Notes under the pieces: generated by a model | Databases searched by the model: none | The model's input: only the letters and a program-made list of their open reading frames with translations | Told to the model about the DNA's origin: nothing | Shown: positions 28,244 to 36,241 of the stretch, one piece after another | How positions within the stretch are numbered: position 1 is the stretch's first letter | Layout: each line of letters opens with the position of its first letter | NCBI RefSeq assembly: GCF_000938255.1 | Contig: NZ_JYMR01000018.1 | Location: forward strand, 62,001-126,000 | Direction of reading: 5' to 3' | DNA: 64,000 bases | Origin: Bradyrhizobium sp. LTSP849 | Lineage (GTDB): Bacteria; Pseudomonadota; Alphaproteobacteria; Rhizobiales; Xanthobacteraceae | Translations under genes and position numbers: made by a program

Positions 28244-28438
28244 ATGGCATCCCTTTTGAGTACCTTCATCCTGCCGGTGGCAGCCGGCGCCGTGGCGATC
28301 GTGCTGGTGCTCGGTCTCGTCAACATGATGCGCGGCGGTTCGCCCAACACATCGCAGAAGCTGATGCGCTGGCGTGTGCTGCTTCAGTTCGTGGCGATCG
28401 TGATCGCGATGCTCGCGGTCTGGGCGATGGGGCGTTAG
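28244..28438 (+). CDS. small HIG1-domain-like twin-transmembrane protein
   Basis: A 64-residue protein with two membrane helices (about 5-24 and 43-62) joined by a polar, basic loop (RGGSPNTSQKLMRWR). This is the pattern of the bacterial twin-TM/HIG1 (hypoxia-induced protein) family, whose mitochondrial members are assembly factors for respiratory oxidases. The ATG at 28244 is preferred to 28208 since homologues begin at the first helix. A large palindrome begins on the last base of the stop codon, and the adenosyltransferase gene follows in the same direction. Confidence 0.72.
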   Translation: MASLLSTFILPVAAGAVAIVLVLGLVNMMRGGSPNTSQKLMRWRVLLQFVAIVIAMLAVWAMGR

Positions 28439-28486
28439 GGCATGATCCGGAAAAGTGCGAAGCGGTTTTCCGATAAGATCATGCCC
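28438..28486. repeat. 49-base near-continuous palindrome between small membrane gene and adenosyltransferase
   Basis: GGGCATGATC at 28438-28447 pairs with GATCATGCCC at 28477-28486, and just inside, CGGAAAA pairs with TTTTCCG, so nearly the whole element folds into one stem. I recall similar GGCATGATC palindromes scattered in rhizobial genomes. It starts inside the upstream stop codon and ends 20 bases before the next ATG, so it is transcribed and could affect mRNA processing or translation of the second gene. Confidence 0.65.
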
Positions 28487-28505
28487 AAAGATTAACGAGG
28501 CGAAT

Positions 28506-29078
28506 ATGGTCGTGCTCAACCGCATCTATACGAAAACCGGTGACGATGGCACGACGGCGCTCGGCTCCGGCGAACGCCGTCCGAAATATGATCTGCGCAT
28601 CGAGGCCTATGGCACGGTCGACGAGACCAATGCCGCGATCGGCGTGGTGCGCCTCCACACCAAGGAGGCGCCAGAGCTCGATGCGATGCTCGGCCGCATC
28701 CAGAACGATTTGTTCGATCTCGGCGCCGATCTCGCGGTGCCCGAGCGTGAGGGCAAAGCGGAACGGCTGCGGGTGGTCGCAAGCCAGGTCGAGCGGCTCG
28801 AGCGCGACATCGACGCGCTCAACGACGAGCTCGCGCCGCTAACCTCCTTCGTGCTGCCGGGCGGTACGTCGGCGGCGGCCCACCTCCATGTCGCGCGTAC
28901 AATTTGCCGCAGGGCGGAACGGGTGATGGTGGAACTGGCGGCCCAGCCCGGCGAGCCCGTCGGCGCGGCTGGTATCCAGTATATGAACCGCCTGTCAGAC
29001 TTCCTGTTCGTGGCAAGCCGCGCGGCTAACCATAATGGCGCGGGCGACGTGCTCTGGGTTCCGGGCCAGAATCGCTGA
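28506..29078 (+). CDS. cob(I)alamin adenosyltransferase, PduO type
   Basis: A 190-residue PduO-type ATP:corrinoid adenosyltransferase. The ATP-binding N-terminal motif YTKTGDDGTTAL (about 8-19) is intact, followed by the EAYGTVDETNAAIG helix and the C-terminal RTICRRAER and YMNRLSDFLF motifs. It transfers adenosine from ATP to cob(I)alamin to make coenzyme B12, for example for methylmalonyl-CoA mutase or class II ribonucleotide reductase. The ATG at 28506 opens the family motif. The etfBA operon follows after a weak hairpin. Confidence 0.92.
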   Translation: MVVLNRIYTKTGDDGTTALGSGERRPKYDLRIEAYGTVDETNAAIGVVRLHTKEAPELDAMLGRIQNDLFDLGADLAVPEREGKAERLRVVASQVERLERDIDALNDELAPLTSFVLPGGTSAAAHLHVARTICRRAERVMVELAAQPGEPVGAAGIQYMNRLSDFLFVASRAANHNGAGDVLWVPGQNR

Positions 29079-29098
29079 CCCATTGAGATCAGCATTTC

Positions 29099-29124
29099 AG
29101 GGGGCTAAAATTAGGCCCCTTCTC
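29099..29124 (+). terminator. weak hairpin after adenosyltransferase gene
   Basis: GGGGC-TAA at 29101-29108 pairs with TTA-GCCCC (with one bulged G) ending at 29119, followed by TTCT. It lies 21 bases after the stop codon and may act as a weak intrinsic terminator ahead of etfB. Confidence 0.45.
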
Positions 29125-29203
29125 GCGTTGACCGGGCCGGATCAGGCCTTTAGGTTCCGCGCCAGTTGATAACCCCCCTCCTAAATTGAGTGAAAGAGGA
29201 TCG

Positions 29204-29953
29204 ATGAAGGTCTTGGTACCGGTAAAGCGGGTGGTCGATTACAACGTCAAGGTCCGCGTCAAGAGCGATGGATCGGGGGTTGAACTCGCCAACGTCAAAA
29301 TGTCCATGAACCCGTTCGACGAAATCGCGGTCGAGGAAGCGCTGCGCCTGAAGGAAGCCGGCAAGGCCACCGAGGTCGTGGTGGTCTCCATCGGACCGGC
29401 GCAGGCGTCGGAGACGATCCGCACCGGTCTCGCCATGGGCGCCGACCGCGGCATCCTGGTGAAGGCCGACGGCATCGTCGAGCCGCTCGCTGTCGCCAAG
29501 ATCCTGAAGAAGATCGCTGAAGAAGAGCAGCCCGGCCTGATCATTCTCGGCAAGCAGGCGATCGACGACGACAGCAATCAGACCGGCCAGATGCTGGCTG
29601 CGTTGCTCGGCTGGTCGCAGGCGACGTTTGCTTCCAAGCTCGAGGTCGATGGGTCTGACTTCAAGGTCACCCGCGAAGTCGACGGCGGCTTGCAGACCGT
29701 GAAGCTGAAGGGACCGGCGATCGTCACCACCGATCTGCGTCTCAACGAGCCGCGCTATGCGTCGCTGCCCAACATCATGAAGGCCAAGAAGAAGCCGATC
29801 GCGGACAAGACCGTCGCCGACTATGGCGTCGACGTCACCGCGCGCCTCGAAGTTCTGAAGACGACGGAGCCCGCGGGCCGCAAGGCTGGCGTCAAGGTCA
29901 AGGACGTCGCCGAGCTGGTGTCGAAGCTCAAGAACGAAGCCGGAGTGCTCTGA
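29204..29953 (+). CDS. etfB: electron transfer flavoprotein, beta subunit
   Basis: A 249-residue ETF beta subunit. It begins with [14 protein letters not shown] and has the AMP-binding region with [14 protein letters not shown] and [15 protein letters not shown], and a C-terminal [10 protein letters not shown]. With EtfA it accepts electrons from acyl-CoA and other dehydrogenases and passes them to ETF-ubiquinone oxidoreductase. The ATG at 29204 has GAAAGAGGA upstream. The stop overlaps the etfA start by one base (TGATG). Confidence 0.95.
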   Translation: MKVLVPVKRVVDYNVKVRVKSDGSGVELANVKMSMNPFDEIAVEEALRLKEAGKATEVVVVSIGPAQASETIRTGLAMGADRGILVKADGIVEPLAVAKILKKIAEEEQPGLIILGKQAIDDDSNQTGQMLAALLGWSQATFASKLEVDGSDFKVTREVDGGLQTVKLKGPAIVTTDLRLNEPRYASLPNIMKAKKKPIADKTVADYGVDVTARLEVLKTTEPAGRKAGVKVKDVAELVSKLKNEAGVL

Positions 29954-30903
29954 TGACGACGCTTTTGATTGCAGAACACGAGCACGAAGTCCTCAAGGAC
30001 TCCACCAACAAGGCGCTCACCGCAGCGTCCCAGCTCGGCGGCGACGTTCACGTGCTGGTCGCCGGTGGCGGGCAGGGCACCAAGGCTGCGGCCGATGCGG
30101 CCTCAAAGCTTGCTGGCGTCGCCAAGGTGCTGGTCGCCGAGGGCGAGGCTTACGCGCACGATCTCGCCGAGCCGCTGGCCGCGCTGATCGTTTCGCTGGC
30201 CCCGTCCTACGATGCGATCGTCGCGCCCGCGACCTCCCGCTTCAAGAACGTGATGCCGCGCGTCGCAGCTCTGCTCGACGTCATGCAGGTCTCGGAGATC
30301 ATCAAGGTCGTCGCCCCCGACACCTATGAGCGTCCGATCTATGCCGGCAACGCCATCCAGACGGTGAAGTCGAAGGACGCCAAGAAGGTCATCACGGTCC
30401 GCACCTCGACCTTCGCGGCGGCCGCCGACGGCGGCAGCGCGCCGGTCGAGAGCGTGGCGGCTGCGGCCGATCCGGGCCTGTCGTCCTTCGTCGGCGAGGA
30501 AGTCGCCAAGAGCGACCGTCCCGAGCTGACCTCGGCGAAGATCATCGTCTCCGGTGGCCGCGCCATGCAGAGCCGCGAGAACTTTGCCAAATACATCGAG
30601 CCGCTCGCCGACAAGCTCGGCGCCGGTGTCGGTGCCTCGCGTGCGGCGGTCGACGCCGGCTATGCGCCAAACGACTGGCAGGTCGGCCAGACCGGCAAGG
30701 TGGTGGCCCCCGAGCTCTATGTCGCGATCGGCATTTCCGGCGCGATCCAGCATCTGGCCGGCATGAAGGACTCCAAGGTGATCGTCGCGATCAACAAGGA
30801 CGAGGACGCGCCGATCTTCCAGGTCGCCGATTACGGCCTGGTCGCCGACCTCTACCAGGCGGTTCCTGAGCTGACCGACGCACTCGCCAAGCTTGGCAAG
30901 TAA
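29953..30903 (+). CDS. etfA: electron transfer flavoprotein, alpha subunit
   Basis: A 316-residue ETF alpha subunit. The C-terminal FAD domain contains [35 protein letters not shown] and the signature region [17 protein letters not shown]. It binds the redox FAD of the heterodimer. It is coupled to etfB by a one-base overlap, and a strong terminator follows the stop. The next gene, a hydroxyacyl-CoA dehydrogenase, has a related metabolic role. Confidence 0.95.
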   Translation: MTTLLIAEHEHEVLKDSTNKALTAASQLGGDVHVLVAGGGQGTKAAADAASKLAGVAKVLVAEGEAYAHDLAEPLAALIVSLAPSYDAIVAPATSRFKNVMPRVAALLDVMQVSEIIKVVAPDTYERPIYAGNAIQTVKSKDAKKVITVRTSTFAAAADGGSAPVESVAAAADPGLSSFVGEEVAKSDRPELTSAKIIVSGGRAMQSRENFAKYIEPLADKLGAGVGASRAAVDAGYAPNDWQVGQTGKVVAPELYVAIGISGAIQHLAGMKDSKVIVAINKDEDAPIFQVADYGLVADLYQAVPELTDALAKLGK

Positions 30904-30913
30904 AAACGCGTAA

Positions 30914-30956
30914 AAACACCGGCCGGAGTGCTACACTCCGGCCGGTGTTTCTTTTT
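30914..30956 (+). terminator. strong intrinsic terminator after etfBA
   Basis: A perfect 17-base stem: 30914-30930 pairs with 30934-30950 over a three-base loop (CTA), GC-rich in the middle, with a T-rich tail (TTTCTTTTT) on the plus strand and an A-rich flank on the other side. It begins 10 bases after the etfA stop and should separate etfBA from the next gene. Confidence 0.9.
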
Positions 30957-31021
30957 CGAGGCGTTTTCTTTGGCGTGGGGCACGCCGGGGAAGCGATCCA
31001 ATCTAGGTTTCGAGCCAGGAT

Positions 31022-31053
31022 TCTGATTAAATCAGACTTCTGATTAAATCAGA
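31022..31053. promoter_or_regulatory. two tandem identical palindromes, candidate operator
   Basis: The 15-base palindrome TCTGATTAAATCAGA occurs at 31022-31036 and again at 31039-31053, with a period of 17 bases. Each has seven-base arms around a central A. They lie in the short space between the etfA terminator and the dehydrogenase start at 31113. The size and symmetry fit the operator of a TetR- or MarR-like repressor. The regulator is not in view. Confidence 0.7.
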
Positions 31054-31112
31054 CCTCCCGGCTCAGGGGATTAGGCAGGCGCGAGATGCGCGCCGTTCCG
31101 GTGGATGACATT

Positions 31113-31994
31113 ATGGCGGCAGTGATCAAGAAGGTCGGCGTGATCGGCGCGGGGCAGATGGGCAGTGGCATCGCGCATGTCGCGGCGCTGGCCGGCTTCG
31201 ACGTGGTGCTCAACGATATCTCGGGCGATCGCCTCAAGTCGGGCATGGCCACCATCAACGGCAATCTGGCGCGCCAGGTCTCGAAGAAGGCCGTCGGCGA
31301 GGATGAAAAGGCCAAGGCGATCGGGCGCATCAAGCTCGCCGAAAAGCTCGACGACCTCGCGGACTGCGATCTCGTGATCGAGACCGCGGTCGAGAAGGAA
31401 GAAGTCAAGCGCAAGATCTTTCACGAGCTCTGCGCGGTGTTGAAGCCGGAGGCGATCGTCGCCTCCGATACGTCCTCGATCTCGATCACGCGGCTTGCCG
31501 CGGCGACCGACCGGCCCGAGCGCTTCATCGGCATTCATTTCATGAATCCGGTGCCGCTAATGGAGCTGGTCGAGCTGATCCGCGGCATCGCCACCGACGA
31601 TTCGACCTTCGAGGCGTCCAAGGAATTCGTCGCCAAGCTCGGCAAGCAGGTCGCGGTCTCCGAGGATTTCCCGGCCTTCATCGTCAACCGCATCCTGCTG
31701 CCGATGATCAACGAGGCGATCTACACGCTGTATGAAGGCGTCGGCAACGTCGAGGCGATCGACGCGGCGATGAAGCTCGGCGCGCACCACCCGATGGGCC
31801 CGCTGGAGCTCGCCGATTTCATCGGCCTCGATACCTGCCTGTCGATCATGCAGGTGCTGCATGAGGGTTTGGCCGACTCCAAATATCGCCCGTGCCCGCT
31901 GTTGGTGAAATATGTCGAAGCCGGCTGGCTCGGCCGCAAGACCCAGCGCGGCTTCTACGACTACCGCGGCGCCAAGCCGGTTCCGACAAGGTAA
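31113..31994 (+). CDS. hbdA: 3-hydroxybutyryl-CoA dehydrogenase
   Basis: A 293-residue 3-hydroxyacyl-CoA dehydrogenase of the short form. The NAD motif GAGQMGSGIA lies at about 10-19, SDTSSISITRLA and GIHFMNPVPLMELVE hold the catalytic His and Glu region, and the C-terminal domain begins at VNRILLPMINEAIY. It oxidises 3-hydroxybutyryl-CoA to acetoacetyl-CoA in short-chain fatty-acid and polyhydroxybutyrate-linked metabolism. The ATG at 31113 is preferred to 31086 because the fold starts right there. It lies 60 bases after the tandem palindromes and a strong terminator separates it from etfBA, so it likely has its own regulated promoter. Confidence 0.92.
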   Translation: MAAVIKKVGVIGAGQMGSGIAHVAALAGFDVVLNDISGDRLKSGMATINGNLARQVSKKAVGEDEKAKAIGRIKLAEKLDDLADCDLVIETAVEKEEVKRKIFHELCAVLKPEAIVASDTSSISITRLAAATDRPERFIGIHFMNPVPLMELVELIRGIATDDSTFEASKEFVAKLGKQVAVSEDFPAFIVNRILLPMINEAIYTLYEGVGNVEAIDAAMKLGAHHPMGPLELADFIGLDTCLSIMQVLHEGLADSKYRPCPLLVKYVEAGWLGRKTQRGFYDYRGAKPVPTR

Positions 31995-32004
31995 GGCGAT
32001 CTCG

Positions 32005-32105
32005 GTGCCGTAGGGTGGGCAAAGGCGCAAAGCGCCGTGCCCACCACCTCTCCATTCATGCGAGGGAATTGGTGGGCACGCTTCGCTTTGCCCACCCTAC
32101 GGCAC
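32005..32105. repeat. paired inverted repeat, TAGGGTGGGC family, copy 1
   Basis: GTGCCGTAGGGTGGGC and its complement bracket 100 bases after the dehydrogenase gene; inner arms GGCACGGCG-type and GTGGGCAC also pair. A second copy of the same family lies at 59354-59452. The layout (two inward palindromic units with a short unique centre) is that of a REP/BIME-like element. Confidence 0.75.
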
Positions 32106-32169
32106 TGTGACAATTCATGTCGCGTTAACCCACTCCGCCTAGGCTGCCTCCGGTACGAGGGTTTGCGTA

Positions 32170-32364
32170 ATGGACACGATGGCGATGGTCAGCTCCATGC
32201 TGGCCTCTCAGCAAGGCGCGCTACAGTCGAATGTCGCGGCGATGCTGATGAAGCAGAACGCGGACGCGGAGAAATCCGCCGTCCTGACGCTGCTGGGCGC
32301 CGGTCAGCCCTCGCTCGCCAATGTCGGCGCGGGCGTCGGCGGCAATCTCAATATCGCCGCCTAA
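32170..32364 (+). CDS. YjfB-like putative motility peptide
   Basis: A 64-residue protein: a Met-rich N-terminal helix (MDTMAMVSSMLASQQG), an Ala/Gln-rich middle with MLMKQNADAEKSAV, and a flexible Gly/Ala/Asn tail. This matches the small YjfB/putative motility protein family found in Bacillus and alphaproteobacteria, whose role is not known. There is no signal or membrane span. Its 3' end stops one base before the convergent tlpA stop. No flagellar genes are nearby. Confidence 0.65.
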   Translation: MDTMAMVSSMLASQQGALQSNVAAMLMKQNADAEKSAVLTLLGAGQPSLANVGAGVGGNLNIAA

Positions 32365-32365
32365 C

Positions 32366-33031
32366 TTAAAATGACGCCGCAGCCGGGCCCAGCGTCGCCC
32401 GGATCAGCTTGAGCGCATCGTCGCTCGCCCACTCTGCCGGTCCCGCGATCGTCGCGATCTCACAGCCTTGCGGATCGACCAGCACCGAGGTCGGCATCCC
32501 CAGTGCTCGGCCTATCGCCTTAAGATCCTGAAAAACCTTGGCTTTCTGGTCATTGAAATAGCCGAGCCGGGTCAGGCTCGCCTCTTTCAGGAAGTTTTTC
32601 GGCTTCTCGGGGTCGCGGGTGTCGATATTGATCGCCACCACCTCGAAATTCGGGCCCGAAAGCTTCCCCTGAAGCTCGTCCAGCGCCGGCATCTCTTTTC
32701 GACAGGGCACGCACCAGGTGGCCCAGAGGTTCACCAGCAGCGTCTTGCCGCGGAAATCGGACAGCTTCTTCGGCTTGCCGTCGGCGTCCTCGAAGGCGAG
32801 GTCGGGTAGCTTCAAGGGGGCGCTCGCCATGGTCAGCGCCGCCACCTCGCCACGGGCGAGGGGGGCGATCCTCGAGGCGGTCGCAACCGCCGCGCGGCAG
32901 GCCGGATCGCCGGCAGGGGCCCGGCTCAGGCCCAGCCCGTACAGCGCGGCGAAGCCGGCCAGCCCTCCGATCGCCACGGTGGCGATGACGAGGGGGATCC
33001 GGCGCGTGGCGGAGGGCTTGGGGTCGAGCAT
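32366..33031 (-). CDS. tlpA: thiol:disulfide interchange protein TlpA
   Basis: A 221-residue membrane-anchored periplasmic thioredoxin. Residues 11-34 form the N-terminal anchor; the active site is Trp-Cys107-Val-Pro-Cys110, and two extra cysteines (Cys45 and one near residue 190) form the known structural disulfide. The sequence agrees almost throughout with Bradyrhizobium japonicum TlpA as I remember it, where TlpA reduces the copper chaperone ScoI and CoxB for cytochrome aa3 assembly and is needed for symbiosis. The start at 33031 gives that protein's length; an ATG at 33043 would add four residues. It is divergent from argH. Confidence 0.95.
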   Translation of the reverse strand: MLDPKPSATRRIPLVIATVAIGGLAGFAALYGLGLSRAPAGDPACRAAVATASRIAPLARGEVAALTMASAPLKLPDLAFEDADGKPKKLSDFRGKTLLVNLWATWCVPCRKEMPALDELQGKLSGPNFEVVAINIDTRDPEKPKNFLKEASLTRLGYFNDQKAKVFQDLKAIGRALGMPTSVLVDPQGCEIATIAGPAEWASDDALKLIRATLGPAAASF

Positions 33032-33132
33032 ATCGTTTGTCATCCGGTCGCAGATATGGCTATCAGGGGCCTCTTAATACGGCTGGCTGCGGCCAGCAAA
33101 CGTGCGGCAAGGCAAGGCGCGAGCAGGGGATC

Positions 33133-34530
33133 ATGAGCAACAAGATGTGGGGCGGCCGGTTCTCGGAACGTCCCGATGAGATCATGGAAGAGATCAACGT
33201 CTCCATCGACGTCGATCGTCACCTCTTTGCCCAGGACATTGCCGCATCCAAGGCCCACGCCGCGATGCTGGCCACGCAGGGCATCATCACGGCCTCTGAT
33301 GCGAAAAATATCGGCAAGGGTCTAGACACGATTTTGTCAGAGATCGGCAACGGCAGCTTCACGTTCAAGCGCGCGCTCGAAGATATCCATATGAACGTCG
33401 AGAGCCGCCTGTCGGAGCTGATCGGCCCCGCCGCCGGCCGCCTGCACACCGCGCGCTCGCGCAACGACCAGGTCGCGACCGATTTCCGTCTCTATGTCCG
33501 CGACGTTCTCGATGAGACCGACGCCGCGCTCGCCGCGTTCCAGGCGGCGCTGGTCAATCGCGCGCTCGAACATGCAGCGACCGTGATGCCCGGCTTCACG
33601 CATCTCCAGACCGCGCAGCCCGTGACCTTCGGCCATCATCTGCTCGCCTATGTCGAGATGGCCGCGCGCGACCGTGGCCGTTTCCAGGACGCGCGCAAGC
33701 GGCTGAACGAATCTCCGCTCGGCGCCGCCGCGCTCGCCGGCACCTCGTTCCCGATCGATCGTCACGCCACAGCAAAAGCGTTGGGCTTTGATCGTCCGAT
33801 GGCGAATTCGCTCGATGCCGTCTCCGACCGCGATTTCGTGCTGGAGACGTTGTCGGCGGCCTCGATCTGCGCCGTGCACATGTCGCGCTTTGCCGAGGAG
33901 ATCGTGATCTGGACCTCGCCGCTGGTCGGCATGATCCGGCTGAGCGACAAGTTCACCACGGGCTCCTCGATCATGCCGCAGAAGCGCAACCCGGATGCCG
34001 CCGAGCTGGTGCGCGCCAAGACCGGCCGCGTCATCGGCGCGCTCAACGGTCTCCTGATCGTGATGAAGGGCCTGCCGCTCGCCTATCAAAAGGACATGCA
34101 GGAGGACAAGCAGGGCGCGATGGAGGGCTTTGCCGCGCTGTCGCTGGCGATCCGCGCCATGACCGGCATGGTCCGCGACCTCGAACCGGATGAGGCCAAG
34201 ATGAAGGCCGCCGCGGGTGAGGGCTACGCCACCGCGACCGATCTTGCCGACTGGCTGGTGCGGACGCTGAAGATGCCGTTCCGCGACGCCCATCACGTCA
34301 CCGGCCGCATCGTCGCCAAGGCCGCCGAGGGCGGCGTGGCGCTGCACGAGTTGCCGCTCAAGGAGATGCAGGCAATCGAGCCGAAGATCACCAAGGACGT
34401 GCTCGGCGTGCTCTCGGTCGAATCGTCGGTGAAGAGCCGCACCAGCTTTGGCGGCACCGCGCCGAAGAACGTGGCGAGCCAGGCCAAGGCCTGGGCGAAG
34501 CGGCTGGAAAAAGAGCGAAAATTGGGCTGA
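33133..34530 (+). CDS. argH: argininosuccinate lyase
   Basis: A 465-residue fumarase/aspartase-superfamily lyase. The opening [37 protein letters not shown] and the signature [12 protein letters not shown] are all present. It splits argininosuccinate into arginine and fumarate, the last step of arginine synthesis. The ATG at 33133 follows AGGGG. Further upstream in-frame codons overlap the tlpA promoter and are not family-like. A small lipoprotein gene and lysA follow in the same direction, a gene order known from Bradyrhizobium. Confidence 0.96.
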   Translation: MSNKMWGGRFSERPDEIMEEINVSIDVDRHLFAQDIAASKAHAAMLATQGIITASDAKNIGKGLDTILSEIGNGSFTFKRALEDIHMNVESRLSELIGPAAGRLHTARSRNDQVATDFRLYVRDVLDETDAALAAFQAALVNRALEHAATVMPGFTHLQTAQPVTFGHHLLAYVEMAARDRGRFQDARKRLNESPLGAAALAGTSFPIDRHATAKALGFDRPMANSLDAVSDRDFVLETLSAASICAVHMSRFAEEIVIWTSPLVGMIRLSDKFTTGSSIMPQKRNPDAAELVRAKTGRVIGALNGLLIVMKGLPLAYQKDMQEDKQGAMEGFAALSLAIRAMTGMVRDLEPDEAKMKAAAGEGYATATDLADWLVRTLKMPFRDAHHVTGRIVAKAAEGGVALHELPLKEMQAIEPKITKDVLGVLSVESSVKSRTSFGGTAPKNVASQAKAWAKRLEKERKLG

Positions 34531-34622
34531 GGGCAAAATTTCACTTATGTTTCATGGTCATCCGGCTCTCGCCAGAGTGCGCCAATCTCTGTATGGTGCG
34601 GCCGCGTAGTGGGGATTTCGTC

Positions 34623-34913
34623 GTGACGTCAAAGTTTCGCCCGGCCGGCTCGGGGTGGGCCATCATTGTCTTGAGCCTGAGCGCGCTTGCGCTCGCCGGC
34701 TGTGGCCGCAAGGGCCCGCTCGATCTGCCGCCAACCGCCTCCAACGCGTCCACGGCCAATATCGCGGCGCCGACCGACACCGAGTCCGAAGCCCAGAAGA
34801 CGCCGAGCGTGTTCAATCCCACCTATGGCGCGGATGCCCCGCCGGCGGCGACCAAGGGCAAGAAGAAACCGTTTATCCTCGACCCGCTCCTGGACGACAA
34901 ACCCAGCAAGTGA
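34623..34913 (+). CDS. lptM: small LptM-like lipoprotein
   Basis: A 96-residue lipoprotein: a signal peptide with lipobox Leu-Ala-Gly-Cys (Cys near residue 26) and directly after it GRKGPLDLPP, the conserved motif of LptM (YifL), the small partner of the LptD/LptE lipopolysaccharide translocon. The rest is a flexible Pro/Ala/Thr/Lys tail. The GTG at 34623 has GGGGA seven bases upstream; an ATG at 34593 would put ten extra residues ahead of the signal. As in many proteobacteria, it sits immediately before lysA. Confidence 0.85.
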   Translation: MTSKFRPAGSGWAIIVLSLSALALAGCGRKGPLDLPPTASNASTANIAAPTDTESEAQKTPSVFNPTYGADAPPAATKGKKKPFILDPLLDDKPSK

Positions 34914-34936
34914 GCTGGGGCAACTGAGCCAACGCC

Positions 34937-36202
34937 ATGAACCATTTTGACTACCGCAACGGCGTGCTGCACGCCGAGGCGGTGAACCTGTCCGAGCTGG
35001 CCGCAACCGTCGGCACGCCGTTCTATTGCTATTCGACCGCGACGCTGGAGCGGCACTATCGCGTCTTCACCGATGCCTTTGCCAGTGAGAAGGTGCTGGT
35101 CTGCTACGCCATGAAGGCGAACTCCAACCAGTCGGTGCTGCGCACGCTGGCCAAGCTGGGCGCCGGCGCCGATGTGGTCTCCGGCGGCGAATTGAAGCGC
35201 GCGCTGGCCGCCGGCTTTCCGGCAAGCAAAATCCTGTTCTCCGGTGTCGGCAAGACGGAGGACGAGCTGCGCGCCGCACTTGCGGCCGACATCCTCTGCC
35301 TCAACGTCGAATCCGAGCCTGAGCTTGAGCTGCTGTCGCGGCTTGCGACCGAGATGGGCAAGACCGCGCGCATCTCGATCCGCGTCAATCCGGACGTCGA
35401 TGCCGGCACGCACGCAAAGATCTCCACCGGCAAGTCGGAGAACAAGTTCGGCATTCCGATCGTGCATGCCCGCGAGGTCTATGCGCGCGCCGCGAAGCTG
35501 CCCGGCATCGAGGTGACCGGTACCGACGTGCATATCGGCAGCCAGATCACTGATCTCTCCAAGATGGAGACCGCGTTCCGCATCCTCTCCGAATTCGTGC
35601 AGACGCTGCGCGCCGACGGCCACAACATCTCGCATGTCGATTTCGGCGGCGGCTTGGGCATTCCCTACTACATGGATCGCGAGGCGCCGCCGGCGCCCGA
35701 TGCCTATGCCGCGATGGTCAAGCGCGTCAGCCACAATCTCGGCTGCACGCTGATGTTCGAGCCGGGCCGCATGATCGTCGGCAATGCCGGCATCCTGGTC
35801 GCCAAGGTGATCTATGTGAAGCACGGCGATGGCAAGAATTTCGTGATCATCGACGCCGCGATGAACGATTTGATCCGCCCGACGCTGTACGAGGCCCATC
35901 ACGACATCCTGCCGGTGACGCAGCCGGCCAAGGGCGCGGCCACGATCACGGCTGACGTCGTTGGCCCGGTCTGCGAGACCGGCGACTACATCGCGCTCGA
36001 CCGCACTTTGCCGACCCCAAAGGTGGGCGATCTCATCGCCATCATGACCGCAGGTGCGTACGGCGCCGTGCAGGCCGGCACCTACAACACGCGGCCGCTG
36101 GTGCCCGAGGTGCTGGTGAAGGGCGACCAGTACGCGGTCGTGCGCCCGCGCATCGAGGTCGAGCAGCTCATTGCGATGGATACGCCGGCACCGTGGCTTT
36201 GA
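34937..36202 (+). CDS. lysA: diaminopimelate decarboxylase
   Basis: A 421-residue PLP-dependent, fold-III decarboxylase. Lys60 in CYAMKANSN carries the cofactor; FGGGLGIPY and EPGRMIVGNAG bind its phosphate, and GPVCETGDYIA is the C-terminal active-site motif. It makes lysine from meso-diaminopimelate. The ATG lies 23 bases after the lptM stop. An 11-base-stem hairpin without T tract follows, before a convergent esterase gene. Confidence 0.96.
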   Translation: MNHFDYRNGVLHAEAVNLSELAATVGTPFYCYSTATLERHYRVFTDAFASEKVLVCYAMKANSNQSVLRTLAKLGAGADVVSGGELKRALAAGFPASKILFSGVGKTEDELRAALAADILCLNVESEPELELLSRLATEMGKTARISIRVNPDVDAGTHAKISTGKSENKFGIPIVHAREVYARAAKLPGIEVTGTDVHIGSQITDLSKMETAFRILSEFVQTLRADGHNISHVDFGGGLGIPYYMDREAPPAPDAYAAMVKRVSHNLGCTLMFEPGRMIVGNAGILVAKVIYVKHGDGKNFVIIDAAMNDLIRPTLYEAHHDILPVTQPAKGAATITADVVGPVCETGDYIALDRTLPTPKVGDLIAIMTAGAYGAVQAGTYNTRPLVPEVLVKGDQYAVVRPRIEVEQLIAMDTPAPWL

Positions 36203-36205
36203 CGG

Positions 36206-36231
36206 CGTCGGCGAGCCTAAGCTCGCCGACG
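36206..36231. terminator. perfect hairpin between lysA and convergent tannase-type gene
   Basis: CGTCGGCGAGC at 36206-36216 pairs with GCTCGCCGACG at 36221-36231 over a four-base loop. It has no T tract in either direction, so it may act as a transcript-end stabiliser or factor-assisted terminator for both genes. Confidence 0.55.
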
Positions 36232-36241
36232 TGCGTGCCTG

